A DNA stretch of 64,000 bases from Mameliella sp. CS4 (GTDB lineage Bacteria; Pseudomonadota; Alphaproteobacteria; Rhodobacterales; Rhodobacteraceae): NCBI RefSeq assembly GCF_019392335.1, contig NZ_JAHXRQ010000005.1, positions 160,376-224,375 on the forward strand, written 5' to 3'. The notes beneath the pieces were generated by a model. That model was not told the origin of the DNA and ran no database searches. It worked only from the letters and a program-made list of their open reading frames with translations. Shown here piece after piece: positions 18,418-27,494 of the stretch (positions within the stretch are counted from its first letter, which is position 1; each line of letters begins with the position of its first letter). The position numbers and the translations under genes are program-made.

Positions 18418-19977
18418 ATGCCGATTATCAGACTTCTCTGCCTGATCCTCTTTGCCCACCCCGCCCTTGCCGCCACGATCACGCTGGATCGCGGACCGAC
18501 AGGCAACCGCGAGGTGACATTCATCATCCCCGAACCGAGTTTCGCGGACGGCTGGGCCTTCGCGTATGGCGAAAGACCCCTTCAAAGGCAGGAGGACACC
18601 AGCCGGTTCAAATCCGCAAACACGACGTTCGACGCGCGCGGGCTCACGCCCGACGGCGCGGGCAACGCCTATACCGAGATCTCGAAATACGCGGCCGAGA
18701 GCTTTCTGAACGGACGGATCTTCCGTCTCGAAGGGCCGATCACGGTGGGCGATACGGACCGCCTGGCCAGACTGGCCGAACCTCACCTGCGTGCCATTTG
18801 CCCGGCGGGCCAGAACTGTCCCCATTCCGCCATCCTGTCACTGAACTCTCCCGGCGGCAGCCTCGCCGAGGCCATGCGCCTCGCCCGGTTCATCAAGAAA
18901 TGGAGCCTCGTGACCGTGGTCGACAAGGGCGACCGCTGCGAGAGTGCCTGCGCCTTGGCCTTCTTCAGCGCGTTTGACGAATTCGAGGGCTATTCCGGGG
19001 CTCGCCGTTTTGCCCATCTGGAGTCGCGTATCGGCATTCATCAGCCCATCCTTGCACTCGACCCATCCGATCCCCGGGTCGCGAATGCCCGACATGCCGA
19101 CCTGTTTCGCCTCGCCAATCTCGCCACCGGCGAAGTCGCCCGCCTGTTCCTGCAAACAGGCGTCTCCATCGGATTGCTGGACCGCATGTATGCCACGCCG
19201 CCAGACGACATGCTGATCCTGTCCCCCTTCCAGCTTGTCAGCGAGGATGTCCGCCTGTTCGACGACCGGACCACTGCCTTTGCCGGGGATCGGTCCGACC
19301 TGATCGCCCTCTGCGCCAACCGCTTTGCCGCCCGGCACCATAGCCTGTCCGATGAACTCATCGACAATTTCCAGATGGCGGGCGATGCCTTCCTGACCTT
19401 CGACGCGGGCCGTAATTTCCTCTGCGCAGGACACCGCGATGACGGCCCCGACTGGCGGATCATGACCTGCCTTGCCTATGACGGCTGCGCCTTCATCGGC
19501 TTTGTCAAATGGGCCTATGAATACGGCGAAGGCTATAAGGAAACGCCGGACTTCGAAGATCTCTACATCTGGATCACCGAGCGCGGCTTTCTCGGCTTTC
19601 GCGAGTATTCCCACCGATCCATCCTGCTGCGGGCCTTGCGCGATCACGCGGCACAGCGATACAACAGTTACCGCCCCCTCCAGATCCCCGCCTCCGCCCT
19701 GCCCATGCCGCCCGAGCTCTGCGGCAAGCTGGACGAGGCGCACCCCGCGCTTGTCCTGACCGTCCAGCAGAAACTCGCCACCTACGGCTTCGACGCCGAC
19801 GGCGCGGATGGCAGCCTTGGCCCCAAGACCCGCACCGCCGTGCAGGCTGCCAACGCCCAGATCGCGCCCAACGCGCCGCCCGGCAACCGGATCACGCCCG
19901 CCCTGCTGAGGGCGATGCGGGTTCCGCAGACGACCATTGATCGTTTCACACTCTGCCACCCGAGCTATCGTGACTGA
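18418..19977 (+). CDS. Secreted ClpP-like protein with peptidoglycan-binding domain
   Basis: About 519 residues. The signal peptide [18 protein letters not shown] precedes a ClpP/crotonase-like domain: [20 protein letters not shown], then [12 protein letters not shown] with a probable nucleophile serine, then GIHQPI. Near the C-terminus, [20 protein letters not shown] begins a PG_binding_1 domain. This looks like the predicted periplasmic serine-protease-like group related to ClpP. Function is unknown; a peptidoglycan-tethered protease is a reasonable guess. A TTG start exists 21 bases upstream, but the ATG gives a cleaner signal peptide. A paralogous domain occurs in the next gene. Confidence 0.7.
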   Translation: MPIIRLLCLILFAHPALAATITLDRGPTGNREVTFIIPEPSFADGWAFAYGERPLQRQEDTSRFKSANTTFDARGLTPDGAGNAYTEISKYAAESFLNGRIFRLEGPITVGDTDRLARLAEPHLRAICPAGQNCPHSAILSLNSPGGSLAEAMRLARFIKKWSLVTVVDKGDRCESACALAFFSAFDEFEGYSGARRFAHLESRIGIHQPILALDPSDPRVANARHADLFRLANLATGEVARLFLQTGVSIGLLDRMYATPPDDMLILSPFQLVSEDVRLFDDRTTAFAGDRSDLIALCANRFAARHHSLSDELIDNFQMAGDAFLTFDAGRNFLCAGHRDDGPDWRIMTCLAYDGCAFIGFVKWAYEYGEGYKETPDFEDLYIWITERGFLGFREYSHRSILLRALRDHAAQRYNSYRPLQIPASALPMPPELCGKLDEAHPALVLTVQQKLATYGFDADGADGSLGPKTRTAVQAANAQIAPNAPPGNRITPALLRAMRVPQTTIDRFTLCHPSYRD

Positions 19978-20055
19978 CAGGATACAGCGCTGTTCGCCCA
20001 AACCTGTCCCGCGTGCTAGGCTGAACCGATTTCTCTGCATCGGGACCCATTGCCA

Positions 20056-21462
20056 ATGTCCGCCATTCGCTTTTCCATCGCCCGCCTGATCCGCCTGTCC
20101 GCGCTTTTGGCCTTCGCCCTGCTGGCCATCGCCCTGCCCCCCGGCGCCCGCGCCGCCACCGTCGCCATGGGCAACGGCCCCTGCACGTTCACGCTCGACG
20201 GGCAGATCACCGGCGGCGAATACGACCAGCTGGCCGCATTCAAGGGCGAGGCAATGTTCTGGTCGGAAACCGGGTTCGACATGGACCCCGTCCTCTGCCT
20301 CGACAGCGAGGGCGGCAGCCTGACCGAGGGCATCAAGGTCGCGCGCTTCGTCTATGATCAGGGCGTTCAGACGCGGATCGGCGACGGCGCTCGCTGCTAT
20401 TCGATCTGCGCCATCATCTTCATGATGGGCAACAAACACGCCGGCCCCACCTCGATCGAGGAAAACCGCATCCTGCATGTCGGCGGCGACCTGGCCTTTC
20501 ACAGCCCCTCCATCAGCATCGACGACGGTGGGCAATACAGCTCTGACCAGATCAAACGCGCCTACACGCTGGGCATCGAAAGCATCCTGAGCCTTGTCGA
20601 ACTGGCCAATTCCCCGCGTGTCTTCGAGGCCGGCGCCATGATGCACCCGGAGCTGATCGGCAACCTCCTGGCCACGCCCAGCACCGAGCTGTTTCACCTC
20701 CGCACCATCGAACAGGCGCTGATCTGGGATATCGGGCTGGAAGGTCTGGACGGCCCCCTGCCGCAACTGGCGGTGCAACGGCAGATGGCCTGCGAAACCG
20801 GCCTGCTGCGCGGTTTCCGCCAGCCCAGCAGGATCTACGACGGCCACGGCGGCGGCAGTGTCAAGGTCATGTCGGACTCGATCTTCGACCTCGCGCCACT
20901 GCCCGACACGGATACGGATCGCATTCTGTGGGACTACGACGCCGCCGATGGCCAGGACACCGTCTACGGCTTTCGCTACAGCGCCCTGCCGATGGAATGC
21001 CGGGTCCGCATCGACGGAGACCGGGTCGAGGTCTGCGGTTACGACAGCAACTATCGCATCACCGTCGGCGATTGCGAGGACGACGTCTTTGTCACCCTGC
21101 CGCCCTACGCCCGCTATCACCCGGTCAGCGAAATCAAGGCGATCAGCACCAGCGGGCTGCAGGCCGACGCCCTGCGCAGCGCCCGCTGCACGCTGCGCGA
21201 TACCTCGGGCGCCGTGCTGCGGGATGCGCCCTGTACCCAGGCGGTCGACCTGGTCGACCGGCCTGACCGCGACAACAGCCTGCACCGGCTCTACTGGCCC
21301 TCCGGCACGCCCACACGGGTCGAAATCGCGGTGCATCTGGTCTACGAGGACGGACCTGATCTCTACCGCGTGGATGGTGCCCTGGCCGAACCGCATGGCA
21401 AAGACGGCACCTGCCTGCTGATCCCCGGCCGCGGTGAGATCCTCTGCGTAACGGGGGACTAG
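20056..21462 (+). CDS. Secreted ClpP-like protein, second paralog
   Basis: About 468 residues, with a signal peptide (LSALLAFALLAIALPPGARA). The ClpP-like region shows LCLDSEGGSLTEGIKVARFV, then ARCYSICAIIFMMG and LAFHSPS, the same order as in the gene at 18418, with serine in CYSIC as candidate nucleophile. The C-terminal 200 residues are Cys-rich, beta-type and unlike the neighbour; no peptidoglycan-binding domain is seen. It lies 78 bases downstream of its paralog and 5 bases before the hydrolase gene. Probably a periplasmic protease-like protein of unknown role. Confidence 0.65.
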   Translation: MSAIRFSIARLIRLSALLAFALLAIALPPGARAATVAMGNGPCTFTLDGQITGGEYDQLAAFKGEAMFWSETGFDMDPVLCLDSEGGSLTEGIKVARFVYDQGVQTRIGDGARCYSICAIIFMMGNKHAGPTSIEENRILHVGGDLAFHSPSISIDDGGQYSSDQIKRAYTLGIESILSLVELANSPRVFEAGAMMHPELIGNLLATPSTELFHLRTIEQALIWDIGLEGLDGPLPQLAVQRQMACETGLLRGFRQPSRIYDGHGGGSVKVMSDSIFDLAPLPDTDTDRILWDYDAADGQDTVYGFRYSALPMECRVRIDGDRVEVCGYDSNYRITVGDCEDDVFVTLPPYARYHPVSEIKAISTSGLQADALRSARCTLRDTSGAVLRDAPCTQAVDLVDRPDRDNSLHRLYWPSGTPTRVEIAVHLVYEDGPDLYRVDGALAEPHGKDGTCLLIPGRGEILCVTGD

Positions 21463-21467
21463 GCATC

Positions 21468-22358
21468 ATGCTCCGCAACGACATCCCCGGCTTTGCCGCC
21501 GCCAGCGCCCTGTTGGACGGCACGCGGATCGCCTATGAAAGCGCGGGCAGCGGGCCGCCCCTGCTCATGCTGCACGGTTTCCCCCAGACCCACGCCATGT
21601 GGGCCGAGGTCGCCCCCACCCTGGCCCGCGATTTCACCGTCATGTGCCCGGACCTGCGCGGCTATGGCGAAAGCGACAAGCCCAGGGGCGTCGCCAGCTA
21701 CAGTTTCCGCGAGATGGCACGCGACCAGCTGGCGCTGATGCGCCACCTCGGCCATGAGACCTTTCACCTGGTCGGGCATGATCGCGGCGCGCGCACCGCG
21801 CATCGCCTTGCGCTGGACGCGCCCGAGGCGGTGCGCTCGCTGACGGTGATGGACATCGTGCCCACCCACCACCTGCTGACCGAACTGACCCACGAGGTCG
21901 CGAAGGGGTATTACCACTGGTTCTTCCTCGCCCAGCCGGAACCCTTCCCGGAAACCATGATCGCTGCCGACCCCGAGGCTTTCTACACGCGCTGCCTGCT
22001 GGGCTTCGGCAAGGCGGACCTGTCCGATTTCGCCCCCGCCCAACTGGCCGCCTACCGCGCCGCCTGGGCGGACCCGGACTGCCGCCGCGCCATGAACGAC
22101 GACTACCGTGCCGCGATCGAGAACGACCTGCACGATGATGCAGAAGACCTCGACCGCCGCGTGACCTGCCCCGCGCTTGTGCTTTACGGCGCCGATGGCG
22201 CGATGGCTCGCGCCTATGACGTGCCCGCCACATGGGCCGACCGGCTGGGCGACATGGCCGCCCGCGCGATCCCCGGCGGGCATTTCTTCATCGACCAGTC
22301 CCCGGCAGAGACGACAGAGGCGCTCATGGCGTTTCTCGCCAAAGCGCAACGGACGTGA
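21468..22358 (+). CDS. Alpha/beta hydrolase, haloacetate dehalogenase-like
   Basis: A 296-residue cytosolic alpha/beta-hydrolase. The nucleophile elbow GHDRGARTAHR puts an aspartate (about D104) where dehalogenases and epoxide hydrolases have it, with an Arg pair (R105, R108) as in fluoroacetate dehalogenase. Further matches are the oxyanion HGFPQTHAMW, acid MDIVPT, the halide-pocket pair HW in GYYHWFF, Tyr in DDYRAA, and catalytic His in PGGHFF. From knowledge of the family it could release halide from haloacetates; epoxide hydrolase activity is the alternative. It starts 5 bases after the preceding gene. Confidence 0.75.
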   Translation: MLRNDIPGFAAASALLDGTRIAYESAGSGPPLLMLHGFPQTHAMWAEVAPTLARDFTVMCPDLRGYGESDKPRGVASYSFREMARDQLALMRHLGHETFHLVGHDRGARTAHRLALDAPEAVRSLTVMDIVPTHHLLTELTHEVAKGYYHWFFLAQPEPFPETMIAADPEAFYTRCLLGFGKADLSDFAPAQLAAYRAAWADPDCRRAMNDDYRAAIENDLHDDAEDLDRRVTCPALVLYGADGAMARAYDVPATWADRLGDMAARAIPGGHFFIDQSPAETTEALMAFLAKAQRT

Positions 22359-22373
22359 TGGCAAACCGAGGGA

Positions 22374-23285
22374 TCAGGCGGCGCCGCAAGGCGACCCGGA
22401 CCACGCCGCAAGGATCGCGAGGACCAGCAAGGCGAATGTCAAAGGCGTCAGGATATACACCTTGCGCCGCAGGCGACGCCCCCCAAGGCGATGGCCAAGG
22501 GAATAGGCTGCCACGGCACCCACGAGGTACGCCGCGACCGCGACCTGAACCGACCAATCATCGCGAAAGCCGCAAAGATGGTGCGGCACCCGGACTGCGA
22601 TCGCCAGGAAGGCCCCCGCCCCCGTCACCAGGCCAAAGACAAGACCGAACAGCAGCCTCAGGTTGAGAGGCATCGGAAACCGGGTGTGGCGCCGCGACAG
22701 GTACCCGCAGGCCAGCGCCGTTCCGATCCCTGCGCCGGGAAAGGCGATCCGCAATTCGAGGAACCAGTTTTCCACGAACAGCGCATAGCCGACAGCGACC
22801 GCCAGCGCACCGACAGTCGTGATCCGTATCCACAGGCTGATATCGCCGACGATGTCGTGGCCGACCCATCCCGCCCGGCGCCCTCCCGGCAAGGGCAAGT
22901 CGCCCGGAACGGTGTCTGGCTCGGGCTCGGTATCCGGCACCATCAGGATCAGGTCACGCGGTTCGACGTTCAGGAGGAGCGCCAGCCCATAGGCGGTGTC
23001 GAAACGGACATTTGACCCGGCGCGCGCCCGCCGGATCCATCGGTCGGTGAACTTGCGTGGAATGCGGCCGTTCCGGAACCGTTCGACCGACAAGGCCGCA
23101 AGCGCGTCGTCCGAGGCCCGGCCCCGGGCGCGAACCTGCAGGATCTCCAGCAATTCGCTGTCGATTCTCACCGGGGTCGCCGGGGTCACGTCGTAGCCCT
23201 CGGCTTCGAACTTGCGCCGCCAGTCCGCCTGTTCCGGAAATGCTTGCACTCGCCCGCCCCGCCCGCGCCACCGTTCAACCCCCAT
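22374..23285 (-). CDS. Membrane protein with N-terminal XRE-like HTH
   Basis: About 303 residues, not recognised as a named family. Residues about 60-115 (IPRKFTDRWIRRARAGSNVR, then TAYGLALLLNVEPRDLILM) look like a helix-turn-helix of the XRE type. After an acidic Pro-rich linker come about five membrane helices (about 150-300). A DNA-binding head on a membrane anchor suggests a sensor or regulator, but this is inference. The ATG at 23285 lies against a weak ribosome site; a GTG at codon 13 is an alternative start. It is the only minus-strand gene in this stretch and converges with the hydrolase gene. Confidence 0.6.
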   Translation of the reverse strand: MGVERWRGRGGRVQAFPEQADWRRKFEAEGYDVTPATPVRIDSELLEILQVRARGRASDDALAALSVERFRNGRIPRKFTDRWIRRARAGSNVRFDTAYGLALLLNVEPRDLILMVPDTEPEPDTVPGDLPLPGGRRAGWVGHDIVGDISLWIRITTVGALAVAVGYALFVENWFLELRIAFPGAGIGTALACGYLSRRHTRFPMPLNLRLLFGLVFGLVTGAGAFLAIAVRVPHHLCGFRDDWSVQVAVAAYLVGAVAAYSLGHRLGGRRLRRKVYILTPLTFALLVLAILAAWSGSPCGAA

Positions 23286-23426
23286 TAACCGGAAACCTGT
23301 CCGGAAAGTAGGGCGGAAACCTGCAAACTGTCCGGTTCCGCGGCTTTCCTCACTGTCCGTCCCGCGGCCAGGTTTCGGTGCACCCGCCGGAAACACCCGG
23401 CGCACTTCAAGGCAAAAGGAGCCGAC

Positions 23427-23978
23427 ATGAAACATCTCATCGCACTTGCCGCCACGGTCATCATGCTGATCGCCGGAGGCGCACAGGCCGGCATGGGGGA
23501 CCGTCTGACCGTCACCCCGGGACAGCCCTTCGACGCCACGCGCACCTACTGGGTGGACAGCCACCAGGACGTGACGATCCGCTTCACGCTCGATGCCAGC
23601 GGCAAGGCGCATTTCCACTCGCGCTACTCCAACGGCAAGAAACTGGACGGCGACCACTTCTACGCCAAGGTCGTCCTGCTCGACCGCTTTGGCCAGAAAG
23701 TCGCCGAATCCATCGCCGGTGTCGGGCTGAACGGCTCGGGCATGGGCCGCACAAATGTCGCCTTCCGCGACATCGGCTTCGTTCTGCCGCGCGGCCACTA
23801 CAAGGATGTTGCCCAAGTCCGTTTCGAGGCCGGGCACTCGGACAGCCGCGATGACAAGGCCTTCTGGCAGAACATCCGCAGCATCGCGGAAACCACCTTT
23901 GGTTCGTCCGATGCGGGCGCCGTGGTCTACGGGGCAAAGTCCCGCCTGAAGGACCGCACGCCGCTGGTGTTCCAGTAA
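23427..23978 (+). CDS. Secreted hypothetical protein
   Basis: A 183-residue protein with a clear signal peptide (MKHLIALAATVIMLIAGGAQ, then AG) and an AAGGAG ribosome binding site. The mature part is beta-rich (DVTIRFTLDASGKAHFHSRY) with no recognised motif or cysteine pair. It lies 125 bases upstream of the peptide permease operon and divergent from the XRE-membrane protein. No function is proposed. Confidence 0.65.
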   Translation: MKHLIALAATVIMLIAGGAQAGMGDRLTVTPGQPFDATRTYWVDSHQDVTIRFTLDASGKAHFHSRYSNGKKLDGDHFYAKVVLLDRFGQKVAESIAGVGLNGSGMGRTNVAFRDIGFVLPRGHYKDVAQVRFEAGHSDSRDDKAFWQNIRSIAETTFGSSDAGAVVYGAKSRLKDRTPLVFQ

Positions 23979-24103
23979 CCAGCGGAACGATACAGGCCGG
24001 GACGGCGTCCCCCGGCCCGCTGTCGGCGCGGTCGCAAGGCCGCGCCGGTCTGTCCGGCGCCAAGCCTCTGGACGCCGCCCCGGGCCGCCCATACGGTGCC
24101 TCC

Positions 24104-25045
24104 ATGCTGGCCTACCTGTCCCGACGCCTGATCTCGCTGGTCCTCAGCCTTGCCGTCGCTTCGGCGGTGATCTTCCTGGTGGTCGAAGTGGCGCCCGGGG
24201 ACCCGGCCAGCTACATGCTGGGCATCAACGCCCAGCCCGAAACCCTGGCCGCCCTGCGCGAGGAACTGGGCCTCGACCTGCCGAAATGGCAACGCTACCT
24301 CGCCTGGACCACTGGCATGCTGACAGGCGATTTCGGCACCTCCTACACCTACCGTGCCCCGGTGGCCGAAATCATCGGCGAGAGGCTGTGGATCTCGCTG
24401 CCGCTCGCGCTTTTCGCCCTTGCCCTCTCGATCCTGCTGGCCTTCCCGGCCGGTCTGATCGCCGCCGCCACCCGTGGCCGCGCGCCCGACCTCGGCGTCA
24501 TGGCCTTCTCACAGCTGGGCGTCGCGATCCCGAACTTCTGGTTCGCCATGCTGCTGGTGCTGGGCTTTGCCATCACCTGGCGCATCTTTCCCTCCGGCGG
24601 CTTCCCCGGCTGGGAGGACCCGCTGCAGGCCCTCCGCGCCCTCACCCTGCCCGCCGTGGCACTGGCCCTGCCGCAGGCCGCCATCCTCGCCCGGGTGCTG
24701 CGCTCCTCCCTGATCGACGCCCTGGGAGAGGATTACATCCGCACCGCCCGCGCCAAGGGGCTGACCCGCACCCAGACGCTCTGGCGCCACGGGGTGCGCA
24801 ACGCGCTGATCCCGGTGCTGACCATCATCGGGTTGCAATTCTCCTTTCTCATCGCCGGGGGCATCATCATCGAACAGGTTTTCTACCTGCCGGGCCTCGG
24901 GCGACTGATCTTCCAGGCCATCAGCCAGCGCGACCTGATCGTGGTGGGAAGCACCGTCATGCTGCTGGTCTTCGCCGTCATCCTGGTGAATTTCCTGACC
25001 GACCTCGCCTATGCGCTGGCCGACCCCAGGCTGCGCCACAGATGA
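24104..25045 (+). CDS. Peptide ABC transporter permease, DppB type
   Basis: A 313-residue inner-membrane protein with six helices. The DppB/OppB family start MLAYLSRRLISLVLSL and the cytosolic EAA-type loop DYIRTARAKGLTRTQTLWRH are evident, as is LPGLGRLIFQAISQRDL. It forms half of the channel for the importer whose other permease overlaps it by 4 bases (ATGA) at 25042. The probable binding protein is encoded at 16855-18324. Confidence 0.92.
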   Translation: MLAYLSRRLISLVLSLAVASAVIFLVVEVAPGDPASYMLGINAQPETLAALREELGLDLPKWQRYLAWTTGMLTGDFGTSYTYRAPVAEIIGERLWISLPLALFALALSILLAFPAGLIAAATRGRAPDLGVMAFSQLGVAIPNFWFAMLLVLGFAITWRIFPSGGFPGWEDPLQALRALTLPAVALALPQAAILARVLRSSLIDALGEDYIRTARAKGLTRTQTLWRHGVRNALIPVLTIIGLQFSFLIAGGIIIEQVFYLPGLGRLIFQAISQRDLIVVGSTVMLLVFAVILVNFLTDLAYALADPRLRHR

Positions 25046-25857
25046 GCCGCAACCTGATCCTCGGCGGCGCGCTCACCGCGCTCTTTCTCGGCGCCGCCCT
25101 TCTGTCCTTTCTCTGGACGCCGGGCGAGGTCACCGCGATGAACATTCCCGCCCGCCTGCAACCACCGGGCGGCGACCACCTGCTGGGCACGGATCACTTC
25201 GGCCGCGACATCCTCAGCATGCTCATGGTCGGCGCGCGCACCTCGATCGCCGTGGCGCTGGTCGCCGTGGGCATCGGCCTCACCCTCGGCGTGCCGCTGG
25301 GCCTAGCCGCCGCCGCCGCCCGCGGCGGCTTGCTGGACGAGCTGATCTCGCGCACCTCCGACCTGATCTTCGCCTTTCCCAGCCTGGTCATCGCCATCCT
25401 GATCACCGCCGTCTTCGGCCCCGGCGCCATCAACGCGATCCTGGCCATCGGCATCTTCAACATCCCCGTCTTCGCCCGCCTCTCGCGCGGCGCGGCGCTG
25501 TCGCTCTGGACGCGCGACTTCATCCTCGCCGCCCGCGTCGCGGGCAAGTCCACGCCGCGCATCAGCGCCGAGCACATCCTGCCCAACATCGCCAACCTGC
25601 TGATCGTGCAAAGCACCATCCAGTTCTCCCTGGGCATCCTGGCCGAGGCGGGCCTCAGCTACGTGGGCCTCGGCGCCCAGCCGCCGGTGCCCTCCTGGGG
25701 GCGAATGCTGGCCGATGCGCAGACGCTGGTCTCGCTCGCCCCGCATGTCGCCGTGATCCCGGGGCTGACCATCGTCTTCATGGTCCTCGGCCTCAATGTC
25801 CTCGGTGACGGGCTGCGCGACGCGCTTGACCCACGGTTGAAGGTCCTGCGCACATGA
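25042..25857 (+). CDS. Peptide ABC transporter permease, DppC type
   Basis: A 271-residue inner-membrane protein and partner of the DppB-type permease. Features are HLLGTDHFGRDILSMLMVGA, typical of DppC, the EAA loop FILAARVAGKSTPRISAEHI, and the C-terminal LNVLGDGLRDALDPRLK signature. The start is the ATG that overlaps the dppB stop; a longer open frame upstream is a shadow of dppB. It overlaps the ATPase gene start by 4 bases, so the three genes are translationally coupled. Confidence 0.92.
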   Translation: MSRNLILGGALTALFLGAALLSFLWTPGEVTAMNIPARLQPPGGDHLLGTDHFGRDILSMLMVGARTSIAVALVAVGIGLTLGVPLGLAAAAARGGLLDELISRTSDLIFAFPSLVIAILITAVFGPGAINAILAIGIFNIPVFARLSRGAALSLWTRDFILAARVAGKSTPRISAEHILPNIANLLIVQSTIQFSLGILAEAGLSYVGLGAQPPVPSWGRMLADAQTLVSLAPHVAVIPGLTIVFMVLGLNVLGDGLRDALDPRLKVLRT

Positions 25858-27494
25858 GCGCTTCTTTGGGCGAAAAATCCTCCGGGGGAGGCCGCAGGCC
25901 GGGGGCAGAGCCCCCCCTTCTCGACATCGACGCCCTCACCGTCGAGATCCAGGGCACGCGCATCCTCGACACCGTCTCGTTGAACATCGCCCCCGGCGAA
26001 ATCCTCGCCCTGACCGGCGAATCCGGGTCGGGCAAATCCATGACCGCGCTTGCGACGATGGGCCTCCTGCCACAAGGCGCCCGCGCTTCGGGCCGCATCG
26101 CGCTGGACGGCACAGACCTGCTCACGCTCCCGGAACGGCGCCTGTGCGACATCCGGGGCCGCGACATCGGCATGGTTTTCCAGGAACCGATGACCGCGCT
26201 CAATCCGGTGCAGAGCATCGGTGCCCAGGTCTCGGAAACCATCCTGCAACACGCGCCCCGCACGCCGCGCGCCAAGGCCCGCGCGCAGGCCACAGAGGCG
26301 CTGGCCCGCTGTGGCCTGGACCTGCCGCTCTCGCGCTACCCGCATGAACTCTCCGGCGGCCAGCGCCAGCGCGTGGTGATCGCCATGGCCATCGCGCTCC
26401 GGCCCCGGCTGCTGATCGCGGACGAACCCACGACAGCGCTCGACGTCACCACCCAGGCACAGATCCTCGACCTTTTGCAGGATCTGACGAAAACAGAGGG
26501 CATGGCGCTGATGATGATCACCCATGACCTTGCCGTGGTCGCGGGCATGGCCGATCGCATCGCCGTCATGCAAAAGGGCCGCATCGTCGAAAGCGCACCG
26601 ACAGACCGGCTCCTCGCGCGGCGCGAGCACCCCTATACCCGCGCCCTCTTCGAGGCCTCCGGCCACCAGCCGCATCTGCCGCCCCGCCCCGACAGCGGCC
26701 CGCTTCTCGACGCCAGCGGCGTGACCTGCACCTACCCGCTGCCGCGCCCGCATCCCTTTGCCGCCCATCCGCACTTCACCGCCGTCGACGATGTCGGCTT
26801 TGCCATAGACCGGGGGGAACGGGTTGGACTGGTGGGCGAATCCGGCTGCGGCAAGTCCACCCTCACCCGCGCGCTGCTCGGCCTGACCCCCATCGCCTCG
26901 GGGACCATCACGCTCGACGGCGCGCCGGTCTTCACCCATCACCGCCCCAACCCCGAGGTCCGGCGCAAGGTGCAGGTCGTCTTCCAGGACCCCTACGGCA
27001 GCTTCAACCCCCGCCACCGCGTCGCGCGCCTGATCACGGAACCCTTCCACCTGCTGCCCGACCCACCCCGGGGCAAAGCCCGGGACGAGGCCATCGCAGA
27101 GGCGCTGACCGCCGTGGGCCTCTCGCCCGGCGATGCGCAGAAACACATCCATGCCTTCTCCGGCGGCCAGCGCCAACGCCTGGCCATCGCCCGCGCGCTC
27201 ATCATCCGCCCCGACCTGATCGTCTTCGACGAGGCGGTCTCGGCGCTCGACGTGCGCGTCCGGGCGCAGATCCTCGACCTCATCGCCGGGCTCAGCGCCA
27301 GTCACGGGCTGGCCTATCTCTTCATCAGCCACGACCTCTCGGTGGTGCGGGGGATCGCCGACCGGGTCATGGTCATGCAAAAGGGCCGCATCGTCGAGGC
27401 CGGCCCGACCCAGCGGATCTTCTCCGCGCCGGAACACCCCTATACACAAACCCTGCTCGACGCCGCGCCCCGACTGCCGGCACTCACCTCCTGA
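25854..27494 (+). CDS. Dual ABC ATPase, DppD-DppF fusion
   Basis: A 546-residue cytosolic protein with two nucleotide-binding domains. The first has GESGSGKS near 56, signature LSGGQRQR and Walker B LLIADEPTTALD. The second has GESGCGKS near 327, FSGGQRQR and LIVFDEAVSALD. Oligopeptide C-terminal motifs follow each half (EHPYTRALFEA; EHPYTQTLLDA). It powers the peptide importer with the overlapping permeases. Odd point: residues about 4-22 (LGEKSSGGGRRPGAEPP) are encoded by a copy of the genome's GC-rich intergenic repeat, so the natural N-terminus may be a recent extension. Confidence 0.92.
   Translation: MSASLGEKSSGGGRRPGAEPPLLDIDALTVEIQGTRILDTVSLNIAPGEILALTGESGSGKSMTALATMGLLPQGARASGRIALDGTDLLTLPERRLCDIRGRDIGMVFQEPMTALNPVQSIGAQVSETILQHAPRTPRAKARAQATEALARCGLDLPLSRYPHELSGGQRQRVVIAMAIALRPRLLIADEPTTALDVTTQAQILDLLQDLTKTEGMALMMITHDLAVVAGMADRIAVMQKGRIVESAPTDRLLARREHPYTRALFEASGHQPHLPPRPDSGPLLDASGVTCTYPLPRPHPFAAHPHFTAVDDVGFAIDRGERVGLVGESGCGKSTLTRALLGLTPIASGTITLDGAPVFTHHRPNPEVRRKVQVVFQDPYGSFNPRHRVARLITEPFHLLPDPPRGKARDEAIAEALTAVGLSPGDAQKHIHAFSGGQRQRLAIARALIIRPDLIVFDEAVSALDVRVRAQILDLIAGLSASHGLAYLFISHDLSVVRGIADRVMVMQKGRIVEAGPTQRIFSAPEHPYTQTLLDAAPRLPALTS
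25861..25918 (+). repeat. GC-rich intergenic repeat, copy 2, inside a coding start
   Basis: It reads CTTCTTTGGGCGAAAAATCC, then TCCGGGGGAGGCCGCAGGCC and GGGGGCAGAGCCCCCC, matching copies at 12018-12087 and (inverted) 38688-38755. Here it lies within the first 22 codons of the dual ATPase, between the overlapping ATG and the conserved LLDIDALTVEI start of the first ATPase domain. Confidence 0.8.

Noticed and set aside
16672..18825. Very long minus-strand open frame continuing upstream of panB
   Set aside because: It is antisense to the peptide-binding protein gene, shows no family similarity and follows from high GC; panB has a clear own start at 16671.
25659..27449. 596-codon minus-strand open frame opposite the dual ATPase
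   Set aside because: Low-complexity, antisense to a gene with two complete ATPase domains; no ribosome site or domain.
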